NCBI GenBank assembly: GCA_000320545.1
Contig: ADNK01000303.1
Coordinates: 7,501-36,925, forward strand
Reading direction: 5' to 3'
Origin: Bigelowiella natans CCMP2755
Lineage: Eukaryota > Cercozoa > Chlorarachniophyceae
DNA: 29,425 nucleotides
Shown here: one piece after another, positions 1 through 11,513 of the stretch
How the letters are laid out: each line of letters begins with the position of its first letter
Numbering within the stretch: position 1 is the first letter of the stretch
Position numbers and translations under genes: made by a program
The notes under the pieces: generated by a model
Told to the model about the DNA's origin: nothing
The model's database searches: none
Seen by the model: only the letters and a program-made list of their open reading frames with translations

Positions 1-277
1 TCAAAGTTGCTCTGTCCCAGCAGTTGCGCATGGAAAGATGCAGGCCCTCAAATTCAGAGCACGTCGTTATTAAGCTGGAAGTCAAATAATTCGAAACCTT
101 CATAAGGCGATCGATGAGATGGGAACCGATGAAGCCCGCGCCTCCAGTGACCAGGATACGACGCACGGAGCGCTTGATCGACCCTTTGTTAAACACGAGC
201 CTTTGGCCAATTGGCGTTTGGGGTGTTGATCCATTCTTTCCCTCGTCCTCTGGTTTGCTTTGTGCAGTGCTGCTCAT
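1..277 (-). CDS. NAD-dependent sugar-nucleotide epimerase/decarboxylase (UDP-xylose synthase-like), 5' exon, partial
   Basis: The reverse strand from ATG 275-277 is open to the window edge. Residues 41-53 read ILVTGGAGFIGSH, the glycine-rich NAD-binding turn (GxxGxxG) opening the Rossmann fold of extended short-chain dehydrogenases, followed by LIDRLM. A short polar N-terminal stretch ending near GSIKRS precedes it; there is no signal peptide or membrane anchor, so a cytosolic enzyme is likely. The layout best resembles UDP-glucuronate decarboxylase (UDP-GlcA to UDP-xylose), but dTDP-glucose dehydratase or another epimerase starts the same way and the distinguishing YxxxK region is outside the window. 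A likely donor lies at 97/96 (AAG|GTTTCG), giving a 60-codon first exon at 98-277. Sequence 1-97 stays open but does not match the family, so it is probably intron. Fold is well supported, substrate is not. Confidence 0.8.
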   Translation of the reverse strand, partial: MSSTAQSKPEDEGKNGSTPQTPIGQRLVFNKGSIKRSVRRILVTGGAGFIGSHLIDRLMKVSNYLTSSLITTCSEFEGLHLSMRNCWDRATL

Positions 278-883
278 AATGTGTTCTGTCCGAAACGCAA
301 GGCTTAGTCGTGAACCACAGCTGAAAAGTTATTGGGGAGAGGGGGTACGTACCTGCTGATTCCTCAATCAGCCTTCTGATCTTTTTTGAAAAGTAGTGCG
401 AATTCCCTTTAAAAACGCTCCATTTAACGCTGTTGTTGGACCAAACATAAGAGATAAAGCAGGAGGCGGAAAAACAGCAGTCACAAAGTGACGAAGATTG
501 TGAGAATAGGAGCTTGCTACTCTCCTCGGAATCTAAATGTTTGAAAAGCAATGCTTTTTTTCAATGTTTTATGTGTTACATGACTTATTTGATAAGTTTC
601 CCGAAGACTTTTGTATTCTCTATCTGCTGGATGCGCTTCACTTGTACCCGAAAGCTTGCGAATGGAGTATTTGTCCTTATTACCCGTCACTGTCGGTAAC
701 TTACGGACTATTTAGGCGCCTAGTCGTTCAGTGGAAAATGCCCTAACACGACCTGTGTTATGAGAACTACGCCATTGAATTTCCAATATCCTGGCCTTCC
801 CGATTTTTTAACGGAGGCGGTACTGATCCGATTTTGGGAAATAAATAGATATTTTATTTGTCTTAGATTAATTATCCCAGGGA
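278..883. promoter_or_regulatory. Divergent intergenic region between epimerase and NTF2 genes
   Basis: About 600 bp separate two divergently transcribed genes, so it should hold both promoters. Small open frames at 189-551 and 514-746 have no recognisable domain and look like chance. The part next to the NTF2 start (about 840-880) is AT-rich. I see no clear TATA box or repeat, so this is a positional call only. Confidence 0.4.
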
Positions 884-1735
884 ATGAGGCATTTCGAGCC
901 CGTTTTGGAAAAATTAACGGGGCGAACTGTTGAGAACAAGTCGGTCTGTCTAGCTGTCGCCCTCCGCACCTCCGGACGTAATCTCAATCCCGCCCTCCTG
1001 GCCCTCTCTTCCGGTCGCCGGTCCCCAGATCACATGCCGGCTGCTCAACTTGGGATGACCGCGAGACGTACGCGGTCACTGCTGGGCCCCGGCCTTCTAA
1101 TTTTGGCTGCGTGCTACCTCACGATTCGATCCATCTCTCGGTACAATGCGCCAAGTAATTACTTTCTGGGTTCGTTACCTGCAGCTGCTGCTAGCTCTGT
1201 TGATGTAAAGGAAGCCGGGTATGGAACAATGGGTAATGAAGTTAGGATATCTAAATTGCCCGGGATTTCTCTATCGCAAATAGTGGGGAGGAGGCCATAC
1301 GGACGAAGCACGGTTTCCCATCTACGGGGGGGCTCTTCGTCGATGAGTGGGCAAAGCAATGAGATGGTGGCAAAACAATTTGTCGATTTCTATTACCAGA
1401 CTTTCGACACAAATCGTGCGGGCCTGACCCAACTTTACACTGAAACGTCAATGCTAACATTCGAAGGGGTTCAAATTCAAGGGCCTCAGGCTATCCAGGA
1501 AAAGCTAACTTCGTTAGCGTTCAAAACGGTGAAACATAGCATTGTTACGATGGATGTTCAGCCTGCTAGCGCTTCTGGGGGACAAGGCATCCTTGTTTTT
1601 GTGTGCGGCGATCTGATCGTTGATGGTGGCCCGCAAACGCTGAAGTTCAGTCAGGTTTTCCAGCTTATGCCACATCCTCAGGTCGCAGGGTCCTGGTTCG
1701 TTCAAAATGACATTTTCCGATTGAACTACGGATAA
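884..1735 (+). CDS. Nuclear transport factor 2 (NTF2), with long N-terminal leader
   Basis: Intronless frame of 283 codons. Residues 154-283 are a complete NTF2 (usual length about 125): FVDFYYQTFDTNR, then SMLTFEGVQIQG, EKLTSLAFKTVKH, QPAS and the terminal NDIFRLNYG are the family landmarks. NTF2 carries Ran-GDP into the nucleus by binding FxFG nucleoporins; the acidic residue after the aromatic in LTFEG corresponds to the known Ran-contact glutamate. The natural NTF2 start is Met154 (nt 1343). Upstream the frame stays open for 153 more residues, with Mets at nt 884, 1034, 1055 and 1229. After Met58 (nt 1055) it reads TARRTR, then a hydrophobic run LLGPGLLILAACYLTI, then a Ser/Arg/Gly-rich stretch ending HLRGGSSS. 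The leader may be real (organelle or periplastid targeting) or partly 5' UTR with translation starting at 1343. Core identity is firm; the start is uncertain. Confidence 0.93.
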   Translation: MRHFEPVLEKLTGRTVENKSVCLAVALRTSGRNLNPALLALSSGRRSPDHMPAAQLGMTARRTRSLLGPGLLILAACYLTIRSISRYNAPSNYFLGSLPAAAASSVDVKEAGYGTMGNEVRISKLPGISLSQIVGRRPYGRSTVSHLRGGSSSMSGQSNEMVAKQFVDFYYQTFDTNRAGLTQLYTETSMLTFEGVQIQGPQAIQEKLTSLAFKTVKHSIVTMDVQPASASGGQGILVFVCGDLIVDGGPQTLKFSQVFQLMPHPQVAGSWFVQNDIFRLNYG

Positions 1736-3511
1736 GTTAACGTTCTCCCTGCTCATAAGATATCCCACGAATGGCTATTATGTTGATGTGGCTCAATGAA
1801 GAGCTTAAGTTTGCACTTTGAAGCTCTCCGAAGTGAAATAACGTGAGAGGCGTACAGAACGGCAATACGGGGCATGTTTCCTATTTTGATGGGCTGTAAA
1901 TCTTATTATTTTATAAGCCAGAACGCTGCAACACCAGCCCCTTCATTAATACTGTTTCACTCTAAAGAATTTGTAATATTAGCATCCAGTGTCAGGTGAA
2001 TACAGATTTAAAAACTTTACCAGAGAGCCCACTGCGTACACGTTTGAAAATGATGCACTTCATTTGTCACTCTTGCATTGTTTGCTCAATGTTGCATAGC
2101 AATTTCATACTTAAGACAAGAGCATGAGGACATCTTACGATGCGGCACACATGCATCAGCAAACATCGGACGCATTGCATACACTAGTGCAGCACATCTG
2201 CGACATACATCTATGTACACTGCCAGACTGCTCACTTGTTTGAATCAACGAGCAGGAATTTGGACATAGATATGATGAAAATAAGCCCATTGCACTTTCC
2301 CAAATGAAACACTACGCAGGCAACCAAGGTGCGTGTGCAGTTCTTCGTGGTCGATGTGCATGCACTAGTGCAATCAATCAAAGGCAGAAGCTTGAGGTTG
2401 GCTAGTTGGGTCGATGTTGCTGGCTTGTGACAGCGACAGGGGAACAATGAGTAAACTTGTGACGTGCACATGGCTAGAGGGATCGGAAGACCTCTAGACC
2501 TGTGCACACATTGCGTGCTTGTGCGCTCTAGCGCTGAATCTCTTCACATCGGTGACTAGAGTGCGATTTGTCCAGGTCTGTAAGTTGTTTGCACGCACAC
2601 ACGTGGCATGCGTGTTGTCTGGGGTGTTCGCATTTTTGCACGAGGTGCGTGGCACGATGCATGATCAGCACTCGTGTGATCGCGTGTGCACCGCTAGACC
2701 GATGCACCGCCAACACATGCAAAGCTGGATGCTCACGCGAAGCACTGACAGAGTGAACAGCAGCAGCAATGCGAACAGGCTAGCAGGTCAAGACATCGGC
2801 CGGCGATGAACACAGAGACGTTGCACATCGAAACACACTCGTTCCAGCATTGTCCACCGCAACCACTCTGCACTTCACACTGCTAGACTGTGGTGGTCTG
2901 GTGGTCACTGAGCACGCAAACTGAAAGCTGAACGTTGGTGTGATTGGAATAGCTAGACAGATGTTCACGTGCAGCCATCTGGCTAGCTGGGTGTTGCATT
3001 GGAACAGCCCATCTTGGCACAATCGATGAATCAATGATGATTGAACGAAGACTTTTCAATTTTCAAGATGCCTCAAAGTTCAAGGCACAAGATTTGTCTC
3101 AAGCAAACATCGTTGGCAGTGATGCAGTGATTGCTGGCGTTCTGGAGTTCTCACTTGTTCCCCGGGACCTCCAGCGTGTCGCGCTGTCATCGGCGCGCTC
3201 GTTCCGCAATGTGAAAACATCAAAAACGTGCACAAACAAACTTGTCGAGCCTCGGAAAGTTCCCTTTTCGCTCTGCGACATCCCATCGGAGCCCGAGCCT
3301 CGATGAATGTGCCCGGCTTGTTGAACGCGGAGTTTGTCCGCCATCACGAACGGCGCTGCCCGCTCAAAGGCAGAGATCGCACACGTTTTTGGATGATTTC
3401 TCCGTTTTTAGCATGTCGCGGAACGTGTTTCACCGCCAACCCATTTGCGTTGGTGCTGCTGCTCAGTATTCCTCCCGTTCCTCCCGTTGCCAAATTCCTG
3501 ATTCTACGACG
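1736..3511. other. Intergenic, no convincing gene
   Basis: About 1.8 kb between the NTF2 stop and the amine-oxidase start. The first 300 bp are AT-rich 3'-flank. From about 2050 to 3040 composition shifts to a TGCA/GCAC/CTAGAC-rich mix also seen in other spacers of this window. Open frames such as 2519-2809 and 2780-3034 are rich in Cys, His and Arg, carry no domain, and are explained by that composition. The frame at 3242-3640 is open ahead of the amine-oxidase start, so an earlier in-frame start cannot be excluded. Confidence 0.5.
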
Positions 3512-6500
3512 ATGGCAGTTTTCCATGCCCATTACACTTCACCGCGTCCCAGCCGGAATGGAAGATATCGCTTTCATTTACTAACGGCGGTTGCTTTGCT
3601 TACATGTGTTGACGGAAAGTGGCTGAGTAATGGTTGGTGAATTGTGCTTAACTCATTAGTGCGATAAGTATCTAGCTGTAAACTCAAAGTCCTAGTTTGT
3701 TCATGTATCTTCAATTTCCTAGGGAAAATAAAAGTATTGGAAGCCGAAGAGGTACTGAAAAACAATAATTTGTTTTTAATTATCGAATCAAAGCTTCCTT
3801 CTGCATACAGGCAACACCAGAATCGCCTGGATTTACCAAATCCTCTCTACTGAATACAAAAGAATCCGCACGTATGAAGATTATAAACATTTTCAAACTT
3901 TTAGGCCAATGCCAATTTAATCTAATGGAGAGTTTGATCTTTAAATTTAAGCTTTTGGGGGTCCAGACACACAAAAAACTTGTGTAATCGGAGCCGGCCC
4001 TTCTGGACTTTGGGCAGCATATAATCTCCAGCTAAGAGGGTGACCGCATCTTGCAAAAGCAAAAAAATCGTCTTTGATCTTATTTTCCTTGTTAGATACG
4101 ACGTAGTTGTCCTAGATAAGAGTGATCAAGCTGGAGGTCGAGTCAGGGACATTAAATCCCCGAATAACAACACAATATCCCAAGGGGCAATATTTATAAA
4201 CCCTGCAGTGGCTTCAGGTGTGAAAATACGAATTTACCTTATGTGAATACATGTGAATTTATTATATTTTAGAGTAGAGTTTTGAATTACCGAAAAGAAA
4301 TCGTAAATAGAAGTGCTGACGTGTATTGCGCAGATCCCACTAACCCTGTAGCCCAAGTCCTAAGCATGACCGGTACCAAAAGAAATATCCAGTTGAATAT
4401 TTCTTTGATTGGGCATTATTGTCATTAGGACTTTCTGGATTATTGAGGCCTGCTTTTGATATATCAATAACTGGAACTGCCTTTAATTTTATGGATACTC
4501 TTGGCGAGAATCCATCACGATTGCTGAATCCTTATCCCGACTTATTCGATCTAGCGGCCCTTAATTCAGAAAGTATTGCCTACGTATCATTGTATTTCAG
4601 GTATGCCATGTCTAATTCTATCTTAAATGTACATGTATGTGTATATTCTACTGATTCACATTCAAAATATTCTCAGTTTCCTAAGCTTTGTGGGCGGCCC
4701 CACGATACCTGCAGCTCCAATTCCAGCTGATCTACAGCTTCCTACCTTAGATTTTTTAAGGAAAAATGGCCTGCTTGGTTTAGTACCCTACTTGCAGGTC
4801 TATGCTTTATTCCTAATGTTAAATAAAGTGTTTATCATATGATTGATGTCATATTCAGTCGGTCTTCACTTCTTTCGGCTATGGTCGCTTGGAGACCACG
4901 CCCATGCTCTACACATTTAGAAACATCAGTCCAGGTTATATTGCACACTTATTGTGTGTATGTGTGTGCTCATATGATTTAGTGTTGAAATTGATACATC
5001 AGCCCTCTTCCTCCAAGTTCCTTTAATACTTGAAGGAGGTATGGCTCAAGCATTCAAAAGTTTTGCTGCAAGTCAGATCAATGATCTCAGATTAAATGTT
5101 GAAATTGTGATGGTAATAGAACCTATATTGTACGGTAACCCTATGCGTAATGGGGTTCAATATAATTTCTCTAAGGTTATACGGCTTAAGATGGGAGGTT
5201 CCTACATAATTTATGAGCAGGAAGGAGCATCTCGATTATTGTAGCTATATTTAATCAATTTGTTATTTACTGACGAGGCTAAGAGATGAAACTTAGGCAC
5301 TGCAATGAACTCGTAACCGCATTTCCTCAGCGTTTAGAGGTTTTCATAGCAGATAGAAACAAGTACAGACATATACCAATGTTCTTACTTCGCCGTTGAT
5401 AGGATATGGCCTTCCTACTTTTGGATGACATAGAGAAAACCATATTCAAAGAGGTATTTCAATGTCACATTTTTGCAAATTCGTAGATTCCACCAAAATA
5501 GCTTCCCACGGCACACATTTATCAAGGTTAAAACTGTCCCATACTCCTTCCATGCGGTCACTATCTTTCCAGGACTTCCACACAATGTAAGCGACTAAGT
5601 CACTATTATGTTTTGTTTTTAATCATGATGTTGTGTTAATATGATGGCTCTTTTAATTTTGGAATTATCGACGACTGAATCTCAGACTGGATTGTATCCG
5701 AACGGAACACTAGTTACATGGGTACTACATGAAATTGCGGCCATCCGAAGTCGAACTGATAATAAATAACAATACTGCTAAATTGCAGAACTATCGGTCT
5801 CCCTCTTCATTTGATAGTAAGCTACTCACGATACCATAAGTATTATCAAAATAACACGTTGATTCTTTATATACAAAAGGGGGCAACACTGCGGGTAACA
5901 CAAACACCCGACCCCTTGATTTAAAATACGGCCGTGGAATTGCTAATCTTGGTGCCGTATACAACATTCGGGAAAATCAATTTGGAGATGTAAGTACTAC
6001 TGAATCAATTAGCGAATCACAGTCAAGTACACTATTCAACTGGCATTAGGATTGTGCGTTTTGGAGCTCAGATCCGTTCAGCGACGGTGTAAGCCAGGAA
6101 GAGGTTCCTAATTCCTAGTTTTCCAATATGAATTTGGTTTTGATTAAAATGTTTAAATTTAGTTTGAAGAAGAAATTCGGCGGGAAATTGCTTTCTTAGA
6201 TTCGAGTTTGAACGCTACATTTATCTTAGATGCGTAATATTTCCCACATTATTCGAGGAAAAATTGTTGTAAGGGACTGATAAATCTCCTAGGTTTCGCA
6301 GCTACCCGCAATATTTCCCCCATGTCGATTCTCAATCATTAAACGGTGAAACTGCACTGCAACTATATGTTAGGTTCATTTCTCACTTAAAAAACTTATT
6401 TTTAGACTCGTTTTACTCCCGTCTGAAAGACTTGCAGGGGTAGTAGCATTGTGCTTCGCTAACAAGGAGCGTTTTCATTGTTAAAAATAAAAATTCTCAG

Positions 6501-7733
6501 GCACAAGAGTACTTTCCATGTTGGCGGCCTCCTCAATTTCGATTGGGTAGAAGGTTCTATGAGAGCAGCCCAGTTCAGTGACTCAATTAAAGAGATATCA
6601 TTCCATTGTGTTGATGATAATCGAAACCTAAAAACAGGGCTGTTGTAGAGGAATTCTTCCCAGTGCTTACCAGTTCTCCAACTACGTTTTCCCCCATCAC
6701 TTCTGCTCCTACAAATTCCCCGACAACGATTCACCCAAGCACCTCTCCAAGTACTGCCAATCCAAGTCGGAGCCCATCATCCTCCCCATCATCTTCTCCA
6801 ACAACAATTCAGCCGAGTGGAAGTCCATCATACTCTCCAGCTACCATGAATCCGAGTGGAAGCCCCTCAACCTCACCCTCATCGTCGCCGACAGCCTCGC
6901 CTATCACAGTCTCCCCTTCCTCTACATCACCACTAACAGTCGTTCCAACGCGAAGTCCAAGTGCTGAACCGTCAAGCTCACCTTTAACGGTTTCTTCAAC
7001 GAGTGATCCAACTACGATCGCTCCATCTCCTTCGCCGCTTACAATCTCACCTGTGACAGGCAGTCCTTTAACGAGTTCCCCTATCACGATATCTCCAACG
7101 AGTGATCCAACTACGATCGCTCCATCTCCTTCGCCGCTTACCATCTCACCTGTGACAGGCAGTCCTTTAACGAGTTCCCCTATCACGATATCTCCAACGA
7201 GTGATCCAACTACGATCGCTCCATCTCCTTCGCCGCTTACCATCTCACCTGTGACGGGCAGGCCTTCAACGAGTTCCCCTATCACGATATCTCCAACGAG
7301 TGATCCAACTACGATCGCTCCATCTCCTTCGCCGCTTACCATCTCACCCGTGACAGGCAGTCCTTTAACGAGTTCCCCTATCACGATATCTCCAACGAGT
7401 GATCCAACTACGATCGCTCCATCTCCTTCGCCGCTTACAATCTCACCTGTGACAGGCAGTCCTTTAACGAGTTCCCCTATCACGATATCTCCAACGAGTG
7501 ATCCAACTACGATAGCTCCATCTCCTTCGCCGCTTACAATATCACCTGTGACAGGCAGTCCTTTAACGAGTTCCCCTATCACGATATCTCCAACGAGTGA
7601 TCCAACTACGATAGCTCCATCTCCTTCGCCGCTTACAATATCACCTGTGACAGGCAGTCCTTTAACGAGTTCCCCTATCACGGTATCTCCGACAAATAGA
7701 CCTAGCACAGAAGACGATGACGATCACTATTAA
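3512..7733 (+). CDS. Secreted flavin amine oxidase-like protein with C-terminal Ser/Pro/Thr tandem repeat (multi-exon)
   Basis: Resolved exons: 3512-3632, 3794-3871, 3967-4039, 4096-4217, 4280-4302, 4365-4600, 4677-4797, 4859-4934, 5018-5112, 5176-5240 and from 5297, all in consistent phase. Exon 1 encodes a signal peptide (FHLLTAVALLTCVDG). Exons 3-4 give VIGAGPSGLWAAYNLQLRG and YDVVVLDKSDQAGGRVRD, the FAD dinucleotide-binding motif and following GGRV. Exon 9 gives ILEGGMAQAF and DLRLNVEI, typical mid-domain blocks. Further likely coding lies at about 5413-5452, 5891-5989, 6051-6090, 6163-6234, 6295-6380 and 6408-6640, the last with NFDWVEGSMRAAQ resembling the C-terminal FAD block. The final open stretch, 6663-7733, is Ser/Pro/Thr repeat ending in EDDDDHY. 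The protein probably acts outside the cell or in the wall, oxidising an amine or related substrate; the substrate cannot be named. Exon borders between 5337 and 6660 are not settled. Confidence 0.8.
7002..7694 (+). repeat. Seven tandem copies of a 99-bp coding repeat
   Basis: Exactly 693 bp, seven units of 99 bp (33 residues). Each begins SDPTTIAPSPSP and runs through TISPVTGSPLTSSP to ISPT. Copies differ by a few bases; copy three has RPST for SPLT, and the last has VSPT. The reverse complement lacks stops across the array, so a long antisense open frame (6809-7708) appears, which is an artefact. Non-repetitive Ser/Pro/Thr sequence precedes it from 6663. Such segments are usually heavily O-glycosylated spacers in algal extracellular proteins. 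Confidence 0.97.
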
Positions 7734-9059
<1,326 letters not shown>

Positions 9060-10784
9060 ATGGTGGCGTTGTCGACGAGCCCATTGCTCACGGCCTCGGC
9101 GCGGCTGGTGCTGCTGCTACCCCTAGTGTCATGCGTGCTGGCGTTCCCTTCAAGCTCAGGGGCTCAGAGAAAATTGGCGGCCTCTCCCTCTTCAACCGGT
9201 CTGCGCTATTTTCAAATGCACAGATTGGATTCGATGGCGACGACGTCGACGTCGACGTTGTTGGATTGGAGGACATCAATGGCAACGGCAACAGCAACGG
9301 CAGCAACGACCACAGGTTCTAGACCTGGCTTCACGATAAGGGCGAGCGCGGCCCAAGATGATAATCATAGAAAGATCAAGTTATTTGGAAGTGCAGGATC
9401 GCGTTCCCCCATTGTCAATTGGCTCTTGCACGAGGTACACTGCTTAACTTAACGATTTTCCTTAAAAGACTTAAACAGCATCATTTTTCAAGGCAAAGGT
9501 CGATTTTGAAGACGCTCCTATATCGAACCCAGAAAATGCCGCAGCAAATCCACATCCTTTCGGGCAAATTCCTTGCCTTGTTCCAGGTAAAGGCTGAGTA
9601 ACATGGATTCCCTGTAGATAGTGGCTCCTCACCGATTTTATTCCTCATTGTAGAGAGCGGTGAAGCTATATTTGAATCTGGGGCCTGTCTCATGTATCTT
9701 GCGGATCGATACGGCAATCTCGAAACTCCAGGTTTATGATGCACCGCTACATCGCCTTTCGAGTGACGGGGGGTGGACAATGTTTTACTTGCTTTTATGG
9801 AGATTTACGTTTGATACATTCATATCATAACTCTTTCTTTATTTGACTCATATATTTATGTTTGACTTAGAGCAAAGGGCCGAGGTTGTTTTTGTAGTCT
9901 GGCAGTCTGCATGCATATCTCTGAGTGGTGTATTGAGTACGCACAAACGTATAAAGTGATTAGTATTTCAAAGAAAACAAACCGTAACACATACACTTCT
10001 TCGCGTGTGTGCGTGTGTAAATATTATAAATATTGTATACTCTATTATATGCTAATATGTGCGAGATCCTACTTGCATCCACACACAATGGCAACCAACT
10101 GGTCGCCACAAGATCGACTTTCAGCAGCGACTTGAATTGTCGACAGGTCCTGAAATGGATAATCTGGGCAAACGCATCCCTTGACCCGATCCTCTTCATC
10201 GAAACACCGACGGGTCGAGTCAAGGATACAGGGCTGAAGCGAAACCCCCCTCCCCGGGCTATAGGACGGCTTGAAGACATCCTCAGCAAACAAAACTACC
10301 TCGTGGGCGACGCATTCACAGCCGCGGATGTGGCCGTCGGTGGGTATCTATTATATATCCCTCTCTTCTTTCGAGGTGAGTCAGTCATTGTCTAGCATTT
10401 TCCATTTTCTTGACCTACGTTCATCCACCTCACATTTTTGCTCACATTTTGCAAGTTGTATGTATTGCTTAAAAAGTTCCCTCAAGTTCTTGGGTGGGTG
10501 GGTCCAAAACTTATACCTGTTTGGCGTATTTCCCCGTTTTCACCTGAGATCGCGCACAACGAAAGCGTGCGAAAGATTAGAATGCTGTTATATCATGTTT
10601 CACCGGAACAGATTTCGACATGGGACGTTGGCCAGCAATATCTCGCTACATGCAACGAATTGCGGAGCGAGAGAGTTATGAGGCAGCTTACGGGGCTCAA
10701 ACAGCGGCCTATATACGAGAGCGCTGCGCTTCCTTTGTTGATGGAACTTCCAAAGGAGGAGCTAAAATGTTTGGCTTATTCTAG
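9060..10784 (+). CDS. Plastid-targeted glutathione S-transferase-like protein (six exons)
   Basis: Exons 9060-9434, 9493-9586, 9654-9731, 9871-9893, 10147-10375 and 10612-10784 join in phase to 323 aa. Residues 1-28 form a signal peptide ending VSCVLA, and the next residue is Phe (FPSSSG), followed by about 75 Ser/Thr/Ala/Arg-rich residues: the bipartite pattern of red-derived complex plastids. The mature part begins near IKLFGSAGSRSPIVNWLLHE, the thioredoxin-fold start of GSTs with its catalytic-type Ser, then NPHPFGQIPCLVP and ESGACLMYLADRYG (the ESGA glutathione gamma-glutamyl site). The helical C-terminal domain has LDPILF, YLVGDAFTAADVAVGGYLL (N-capping box) and RWPAISRYMQRIAERESYE. Likely role: glutathione conjugation or peroxide handling in the plastid. 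Exon 4 is only 23 nt. Start chosen at 9060 because it opens the signal peptide. Confidence 0.93.
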
Positions 10785-11222
10785 ACTTAGCTCAGAGGGA
10801 AAACAGAGAGGGAATAGCTCATTAACGACATTTTGGCTGCGATTAAATTTTTTATCATTTGTATATAGCTATACCGATTACACGGGAACGGTCATTCCTG
10901 TGAGCAACTTAAAAAGTATGACACGGATGTCATGAATGAATTAAAATTTTCAATGGTCATCCCAACTGTGAAAGTGTAGAGTGCTTGTTGTGCCTAGATA
11001 CATTAAATATTGGAAGTTATCGCGCATTGCCATCGCAATGGCTTATAGTTAGTATGTAGTAGACATGATGATATTGCAACAGTTTGTTAGTATGCTATAT
11101 CACATGGGGCGAATAGAAGTTGCGCGTTGCCGTGTTTCTGCTCATCACCACGTGCACCGCACGCACGCCATACATGCACCGTATGTGCTCACCAAACACG
11201 CATAGTTTAACATATACGCGTA

Positions 11223-11276
<54 letters not shown>

Positions 11277-11513
11277 CAAATAGGCATGCCATCATTATTT
11301 TCTGTGCCAGCCAAAACTGTCAAGACCAAACATTATTCATTATTAGCTTTAGAGTGCTATGAGATGCGCGTTGTAAAAGACCTCGACATCATTTACCATA
11401 CGCCACATATGTAGCGTATGACGACCTCCAAATATACACACATATGGTCGATTGGCCGTTGATCTTATCCACAGGACCCCCTGGGTGCAAAGGCTGCTGG
11501 CGTCAAGTGCGCT
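10785..11513. other. Intergenic region between convergent GST and FN3 genes
   Basis: A 729-bp tail-to-tail spacer. It should hold both 3' UTRs. It contains AT-rich sequence after the GST stop and the CA/GA microsatellite at 11222-11272. Open frames here are repeat translations or shadows of the flanking genes. Confidence 0.6.
11222..11272. repeat. Compound (AC)n(GA)n microsatellite
   Basis: About ten AC units followed directly by sixteen GA units. No coding role. Confidence 0.95.

Noticed and set aside
1319-1335. LRGG just before the canonical NTF2 Met, suggesting a ubiquitin-like fusion processed at Gly-Gly
   Set aside because: The upstream residues show no ubiquitin fold; the match is four residues only.
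2078-3034. Several Cys/His-rich short open frames on both strands
   Set aside because: They follow from TGCA/CACA-rich composition, overlap each other on opposite strands and show no domain or splice context.
6809-7708. 300-codon antisense open frame opposite the Ser/Pro/Thr repeat
   Set aside because: It exists only because the 99-bp unit has no stop in that frame; the sense frame has the domain logic, the protein context and the known repeat type.
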